The notes beneath the pieces are model-generated. The model had not been told where the DNA came from. It searched no databases and worked only from the letters and a program-made list of their open reading frames with translations. A program made the translations under genes and the position numbers. Source: JBFWNG01 sp050251195 (lineage in GTDB: Bacteria > Bdellovibrionota_B > Oligoflexia > Oligoflexales > Oligoflexaceae). From it: a DNA stretch of 64,000 nucleotides. Shown here one piece after another: positions 59,238 to 64,000 of this stretch (position 1 is its first letter; the number at the start of each line of letters is the position of its first letter). The stretch lies in contig JBFWNG010000001.1 of NCBI GenBank assembly GCA_050251195.1, positions 1 to 64,000 on the forward strand, written 5' to 3'.

Positions 59238-60536
59238 TTGCTCAGGACGAGTGCCGCGATTTTGGCAGTTCTCGTAACCGCATCCGCCGAAGCGCAGGAT
59301 GCGATTACCCCAACGTATACAGGAATCCAAAAAGCAATTGAGGCGTATCAAGACGCGAATCCGGGAAAGACGCTTTCGATCCCGGAGATTCTTTCGCGGC
59401 TTCCAGAACATTTTCGATCGGGATTCACGCTTTTCTATGACAGTGGTAGCTTGCAAGCAGCCGACGAGGCAAATCCTCGCGTCATCATGTACGGTGACGA
59501 CGCTCGTACCATAATGTCCTTCAACGGGGGTAGTGCGCAGCGAGGCGGAGACGATCTTGAGTTTGTCTATGTAGATGAAGTAACGAGCGAACTCGTCCTT
59601 CGGTCAATGAAGTTTCCGAGCAATGACGTTTCCGACGGCAAAGTACAGTTTTCCGAACCTAACCCTCCTGTTTGTATGGGGTGCCACGGGCCCAATGCCC
59701 ATTATGTTTGGGATCAATATGCAAGTTGGCAAGGTGCTTATGGGAGTCGTTGGGATACTTTGAACCCGAGAGAAGCTGTTGGGTTTGAAAGCTTTTTACA
59801 AAATTCCGCTGCGCACTCTCGATACAAAAATCTGGTGCGCGAATTCAGAGATATTTCGGACTATGCTCCTTACCAGCCGCAAGTGGCCGAGAGGGAACCC
59901 TCACCGACGCTCGTCACGCCGGCGATTGAACTTCGGCCCAATGTGCGGTTGGGGCTTTTGATGCTTCGTCACCAGGCAAGAGCTCGAGTTGCAGAGATAG
60001 TTCGTTCGCCAGGATTCGAGGGTAACAAATATGGATTTGCGTACTTCATGGCCGGATGTGACAAGAAATTCGGAGCGCCTCTTTTAAACGAGGTGAAAGC
60101 AAAAACCGGACAGGAAGATTTGGCGACGTACGCACGTTTTCTTGGTAGCGACATAAAGGACGGTTGGCGTTTCTCGATAACTCGCGAATCAGTTCCGGAC
60201 TTCGTGTATTACTCGGGGTTATGGTTTTTTCCTTCCGCCATGAACGGCGAGCTATGGCGTAAGGCGTTATTGACGGATTCTGATTTGAGAGAATTTTACG
60301 TGCCGATAAAGTTTGATGATTATATACGGCAACACGATAACGTAGGGCTGACTATGACCGAGCGAGGAAAGGACCTTTGGGATATTATTGACGCCCAGGG
60401 GTTGTCCCCATCCACGTTTTATGGAGCCGCGGATGGTCAAAGACTGGCTGAGGTTGCCGGGATGCCGTCTCTACCCCAAGACAGGGCAGGGGCCGCGTGC
60501 CAGATTTTGGCAGAAAAACAGCTGGGCATTCGTTGA
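59238..60536 (+). CDS. Exported monohaem c-type cytochrome
   Basis: A signal peptide (cut after A-E-A) precedes one haem motif, C-M-G-C-H-G-P near residue 146. The surrounding F-V-Y-V-D-E before it and W-D-Q-Y-A-S-W-Q-G after it parallel the protein at 13297 (W-R-N-W-I-Q-G after C-K-K-C-H). The two are probably distant paralogues of one family. The TTG start has AAGGAGGAA upstream. It lies in one operon with the metzincin gene before it. Function unknown. Confidence 0.75.
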   Translation: MLRTSAAILAVLVTASAEAQDAITPTYTGIQKAIEAYQDANPGKTLSIPEILSRLPEHFRSGFTLFYDSGSLQAADEANPRVIMYGDDARTIMSFNGGSAQRGGDDLEFVYVDEVTSELVLRSMKFPSNDVSDGKVQFSEPNPPVCMGCHGPNAHYVWDQYASWQGAYGSRWDTLNPREAVGFESFLQNSAAHSRYKNLVREFRDISDYAPYQPQVAEREPSPTLVTPAIELRPNVRLGLLMLRHQARARVAEIVRSPGFEGNKYGFAYFMAGCDKKFGAPLLNEVKAKTGQEDLATYARFLGSDIKDGWRFSITRESVPDFVYYSGLWFFPSAMNGELWRKALLTDSDLREFYVPIKFDDYIRQHDNVGLTMTERGKDLWDIIDAQGLSPSTFYGAADGQRLAEVAGMPSLPQDRAGAACQILAEKQLGIR

Positions 60537-60566
60537 AATATCTTTAATTATAGTAGCTTATAGCTG

Positions 60567-60597
60567 AAGGCTGCGATATCTCGCAGCCTTTTCTTTT
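60567..60597 (+). terminator. Terminator of the metzincin-monohaem operon
   Basis: AAGGCTGCGA pairs perfectly with TCGCAGCCTT around TATC, followed by TTCTTTT, about 30 bp after the stop of the monohaem gene. Confidence 0.88.
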
Positions 60598-60681
60598 GGG
60601 TCTTTCGGAAAAAAGTGGAATTTAAGTATTTTTGAACTGTTCCGATGAGCAGAGAAACCTACTCTTTGAATAGAGGGAATC

Positions 60682-62418
60682 ATGCTACGAGTATCCGTCA
60701 ATGCAATCCTGATTAGTTCAGCCATGTTACTGGCTCTCAGTTGCAAGAAATCCGGTTCTAAAGTTAAGGATCTGGGCGATACTGGAAGGCAGTCCTGCGA
60801 TGAAATCACCTATATGTTCGAGAGTTCCCTAGACGAGTATTTCTACGCTTACCAAGAGCTTCAGAAAGCGTCCTGTACACTGATTACAAAGCGCATGACG
60901 GCGCCCAAAAAGGGTTTGAAACTTCGCAGTGCACAAGATCGAAATGAAGCTGACGTGGCTTTCCCCGCTCTGGCGAAAGCTTCGGCATCAGACGGTCTAT
61001 TGAGAACAGAGACCTTCGACGGGTTGAAGTTAGCTGGAGGCGAAGAAAAGGAAACTCCTACGGGCAGCGAAAAGAAAGAGCCTGAGGCAGTTGTTGTTAC
61101 CCCGGCCTGTATCAAACTCGAGAGATATGCCATTGATCTTAATAGGTACATAAGGAAGGCAATAGATAGTTACTCGGCTTGCGTTACAACCGAATATGGG
61201 GCTAGCAAAACCAAGATTGTGGATTATCCGGGGTGTACTTCTCCATGCCTCCTTGGCGAAAAGGATTGTTACAAATGCAATGCTATCGCCAACGGACCGG
61301 AAGGTGATAATGGGACCATCACTTGTAGCACGAAGAACGATGCGGCATTTCAGGTCGGACGTTGGTGCAACATTTATACGCCCGGCAAGTGTAACCTTAC
61401 ATTTACCGGTGATGCAGTTGGTTTGAACGGAATTGCCTGCGCCAAGCTGGATCATGCACCTGTTGCCATGGGTCAGACGCTTTCGGGAACTAGTGAGGAA
61501 ACGGTTCTGACCACCAATACAGCAACGTCCTTCACACCTCTCGACCTGTCGCTGAAGATTGGTTATGACTTCGAAATCCCTCTGATTTTAAAAGGTGGTG
61601 TGACTGCCAAGCAAACGACCAAATACAATATGAGCACCAACTCCGTACAGGGTCTTCAGTTTTTGTCCCGTGCGGGCTTTCCGTTTGCTTTTGAAGATGC
61701 GCGCGTTACGAATACCAGCAAGAGCTGCATCAGTCCGATTGAGGTAAGTACCCAGAGCTGGGTAAAACCTAATGCGAAGGAAGTTTGTAACGTCATTGGA
61801 TCAGCAGGCAACGAATACTGGTGCGTTCTGCAGAAGATCGACGTGAAAGCCACGACTATTGGCGGCGGTATTAACGCTAACGTCAAGGTAGTGGCTTTTG
61901 GAGCTGAGAATAACACCACTGGAGAAATGTCGTGGGGATCAAATACCATGGCGATCGGCAAGGGCGGCTTGTTTAGAGGATCGGGAAAGCCGATTCGAGA
62001 AATACAGGCGCAGTGCAGGCATTGGCTTAAGAATTATGTCTACATGGCTATGTCGACTGCAAGTGTTGTTAACAATGCAGTAGTGAGTTATCCGGAGGTC
62101 GAGATAAAGATAGGCGAGCCACGGGTCAAATGTACTTATAAGAACGCGAAAAACACCGAGATCAAAGACTTCTTCATTTTTGTTAAGAAAGATACAATGG
62201 AGGTTCAGTACCGCCGGCACACAGATCTTTTGAGCGGCTTCGCTGAAAAACCGCTAATTTATATTTTGACTCACGGGGAGGTCCCCGGCAAGTTTGCGAA
62301 GAATATTAAGGGAAAAACATTCCAGCCTGCGGAAATTGCCGCCTTCCTGAACGAAGCCGTGAAAACAAAAAGCGCGGCGAGCGGGGAGTGGGGAATCAAT
62401 TCTTGCACAGCTTTCTAA
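60682..62418 (+). CDS. Large cysteine-rich lipoprotein
   Basis: The leader ends in L-A-L-S-C-K-K (lipobox). The 558-residue mature protein has more than fifteen cysteines, clustered at about 185-260 (G-C-T-S-P-C, D-C-Y-K-C), so it is heavily disulfide-bonded. A Ser/Glu linker at about 110-140 separates two regions. No family recognised. It stands alone and is convergent with the DUF6279 gene. Confidence 0.7.
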   Translation: MLRVSVNAILISSAMLLALSCKKSGSKVKDLGDTGRQSCDEITYMFESSLDEYFYAYQELQKASCTLITKRMTAPKKGLKLRSAQDRNEADVAFPALAKASASDGLLRTETFDGLKLAGGEEKETPTGSEKKEPEAVVVTPACIKLERYAIDLNRYIRKAIDSYSACVTTEYGASKTKIVDYPGCTSPCLLGEKDCYKCNAIANGPEGDNGTITCSTKNDAAFQVGRWCNIYTPGKCNLTFTGDAVGLNGIACAKLDHAPVAMGQTLSGTSEETVLTTNTATSFTPLDLSLKIGYDFEIPLILKGGVTAKQTTKYNMSTNSVQGLQFLSRAGFPFAFEDARVTNTSKSCISPIEVSTQSWVKPNAKEVCNVIGSAGNEYWCVLQKIDVKATTIGGGINANVKVVAFGAENNTTGEMSWGSNTMAIGKGGLFRGSGKPIREIQAQCRHWLKNYVYMAMSTASVVNNAVVSYPEVEIKIGEPRVKCTYKNAKNTEIKDFFIFVKKDTMEVQYRRHTDLLSGFAEKPLIYILTHGEVPGKFAKNIKGKTFQPAEIAAFLNEAVKTKSAASGEWGINSCTAF

Positions 62419-62436
62419 CAGATCGCGCGGAGGCCG

Positions 62437-63285
62437 TCAGTCGGCGGTTTTTATAAACGCAGCGATCTTTTCCTGGTAATCCCGAATTTTGGCGATCACA
62501 TGCTTGCGCTGCTCGGCGCTAAGAGTTTTCTCTGTTTCGAGCAAGCCGTTCTGAAATATCTTCATTCGCAAGAGGTAGGCATCTTTGTTGGCCGCAGTTC
62601 GCAAAGCTCCGGAGTCTTTGAACCAGCCGTCGAGCGCGGTTTTTATCCGCACAGAATTGGGGGGCGGTGCTATGGCTGCGAGAAACGTTTCCTGGGCTTC
62701 TCGCCGACCGGAATAGAACGTCTTTGCGTTGTCGATGTCAGCGAAGATGCCGAAATTTTTGGCAAGGTCTTCGGTTTGTGCTTTAGTAATCGAGCCGCTC
62801 CATTCTTCGAACCGATCCTCGTATCGCTCTAAGGCATTTTCGCGATATTCTTTTGAACTTTGACGCAGACGTTTCTCCCAACTCTTGTTCGATTGGTTGA
62901 GTTCTGAAGCAAAAGCTTTATGTTGCGTTTCGCTCACAGAGAGCAAGAAGACGACCGCGTCGGGAGTAAGGCGGTCCCCAATTCTGGTTCGAGCGTCATT
63001 GACGACGGTATCGACCCATGCGATGTCTTGAGGGGTGAGTCCGCGTTCTATACGTTGGGCAAGCTCATCTAATTTGTGGTTAAAATCAGGAAGAAAGGTC
63101 GTCTTTGCCCAGAGCAGGTGCTTGTGGATTCGCGGTTCGAGAAATTCTCGTTGTTTTCCCGTCAGGTCAAAGTAGGCATTGATCTTTCTCATCGCATACC
63201 AGTCGGCGAATTTGCCGTGCAAGGTTGCTAGATCGCATGCGACGAGCGTTCCAAGGAAAATTATGCTGAAAACGTATCTTGCCAA
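62437..63285 (-). CDS. DUF6279-like lipoprotein
   Basis: The leader ends in T-L-V-A-C-D (lipobox). The mature domain is almost all helical: Y-F-D-L-T-G-K-Q-R-E-F-L-E-P and W-A-K-T-T-F-L-P-D-F match DUF6279, a periplasmic lipoprotein family of unknown role. Its length is normal for the family. It is downstream of the repeat-protein gene on the same strand, about 48 bp away. Confidence 0.75.
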   Translation of the reverse strand: MARYVFSIIFLGTLVACDLATLHGKFADWYAMRKINAYFDLTGKQREFLEPRIHKHLLWAKTTFLPDFNHKLDELAQRIERGLTPQDIAWVDTVVNDARTRIGDRLTPDAVVFLLSVSETQHKAFASELNQSNKSWEKRLRQSSKEYRENALERYEDRFEEWSGSITKAQTEDLAKNFGIFADIDNAKTFYSGRREAQETFLAAIAPPPNSVRIKTALDGWFKDSGALRTAANKDAYLLRMKIFQNGLLETEKTLSAEQRKHVIAKIRDYQEKIAAFIKTAD

Positions 63286-63333
63286 AGCATCTCTCTGTTG
63301 TAAAAAGCCACAACGAGCAGAGCTTTAAAGATA

Positions 63334-64000
63334 CTATCTTACCTCTTTCACTGCAATGGCGAGATAATTCGACGAAAACTGGTCCGTTTCGGTAACCTGT
63401 AGAAATCGATATCCAGAAATGGTCCAATTTGTGACAACAGGAGCGATTTCGCCGCCCGGCGACACGACTTTATATTGGTAGTTGTACTTAACGGTTGAGT
63501 TGGTTTCCTTGATGCCGATGGCCATGAACGACATTCGTGCACTGTCAGAGCGCGTAATTTGAACCAGCTTGTAACCCTTTTGACCCCATTCACCCAAGGA
63601 ATTTATGATGCTCCTGGCATCTTCGCCTAAAGGCAAAGTAACATAGGAAGTTTGCGCGTTCGGTCCTGTCGTTTTACCCGCGATAACCGTATAGGTAGAA
63701 GATCGGGGATTGGAGACGACCTGCACGAGTTTATAACCGGAAGCTTTCCATTGATTGAGAGTCGGAACTGCGTCAGAGACGTTAGCCACATGAAGGACTT
63801 TATATTCATGTCGAGCTTGCGAGGATTGAGATTTTGCAGCGATAGCGACGTACGTTAGAGATAAGGGGTTGGAGCTTCGCGTGACCAGATTGAGTTCAAA
63901 TCCGTTCGTGCCTAAGGAGGTTAACTTTGACGCGATTTGGGAGACATTTGATAAGTCTGGTCCTAAGTCGATTGTCTTATACGCATAGGGAATAGGGTTT
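63334..64000 (-). CDS. Repeat protein of unknown function, 5' end beyond the window
   Basis: The frame is open from the stop at 63334 to the right edge, so the gene is partial. A GTG at 63789 looks like a start but is an internal valine. At least three, probably four, copies of an 80-residue beta-alpha-beta module are visible. Each has Y-K-(V/T), then G-Y-K-L-V-Q-V or G-Y-R-F-L-Q-V or G-F-E-L-N-L-V, then Y-(V/L)-A-I-A-(V/A)-K. It resembles DUF4177-like repeats. The first 5' part and any signal peptide are outside the window. Confidence 0.7.
   Translation of the reverse strand, partial: NPIPYAYKTIDLGPDLSNVSQIASKLTSLGTNGFELNLVTRSSNPLSLTYVAIAAKSQSSQARHEYKVLHVANVSDAVPTLNQWKASGYKLVQVVSNPRSSTYTVIAGKTTGPNAQTSYVTLPLGEDARSIINSLGEWGQKGYKLVQITRSDSARMSFMAIGIKETNSTVKYNYQYKVVSPGGEIAPVVTNWTISGYRFLQVTETDQFSSNYLAIAVKEVR

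Overview
The window looks like chromosomal DNA from a Gram-negative bacterium with a very large exported-lipoprotein and c-type-cytochrome repertoire. At least eight genes encode a short hydrophobic leader ending in a lipobox such as L-x-x-C, often followed by KK or K. The gene mix fits a free-living member of the Bdellovibrionota/Oligoflexia or a related former deltaproteobacterial group. It includes DUF1501 plus a two-haem-motif planctomycete-type cytochrome, DUF1554 repeats, DUF4142, DUF6279, MauG-like peroxidase, exported metzincins, and many TTG starts with good ribosome-binding sites. The taxonomic assignment is inference; there is no rRNA or ribosomal marker here. I found no rRNA, CRISPR array or complete insertion sequence, and no convincing complete tRNA.

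Region 1 (1-8.9 kb) is accessory DNA. A phage-type integrase with a lost C-terminus, an excisionase-like protein and two Cro/CI-type regulators accompany orphan exported or membrane proteins. These are separated by long non-coding, hairpin-rich gaps. The region ends in a tight pair: a membrane-anchored dCTP-deaminase/dUTPase-fold protein lacking the usual catalytic glutamate, and a MazG-C-type nucleotide pyrophosphohydrolase. I regard this pair as the best candidate conflict or defence module.

Region 2 (8.9-28 kb) holds stand-alone enzymes and small operons: cupin, alpha/beta-hydrolase lipoprotein, S9 peptidase and a monohaem lipoprotein. An AhpD-like protein sits under a promoter with twin TetR-type palindromes. 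Next come a VOC/AraC/DoxX/GNAT/HIT run, an MBL hydrolase, the fluoride channel CrcB divergent from MarR plus a CLC antiporter, a hendecad-repeat coiled coil overlapping a GNAT gene, and an exported HEIGH metalloprotease.

Region 3 (28-44 kb) opens with a TetR-TolC-RND efflux operon that has no adaptor gene. It continues with a TMEM165-type transporter, an astacin, and a lipoprotein interrupted at an A9 tract beside a YtkA-like protein and a MauG-like dihaem peroxidase. A PAS histidine kinase with a pseudo-receiver follows. The region closes with a minus-strand cytochrome/DUF1501 cluster that probably acts together in the periplasm.

Region 4 (44-64 kb) is mostly envelope and secreted proteins: DUF4142, paired small lipoproteins, a double-DUF1554 lipoprotein and an MFS exporter. 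It also holds a divergent galactokinase-like kinase and glycosyltransferase, a nuclease-like lipoprotein, a large metzincin lipoprotein followed by a monohaem protein, and a multi-repeat protein cut by the right edge. The standout is a double-AAA+ Clp-type ATPase that carries an apparent Sec signal peptide.
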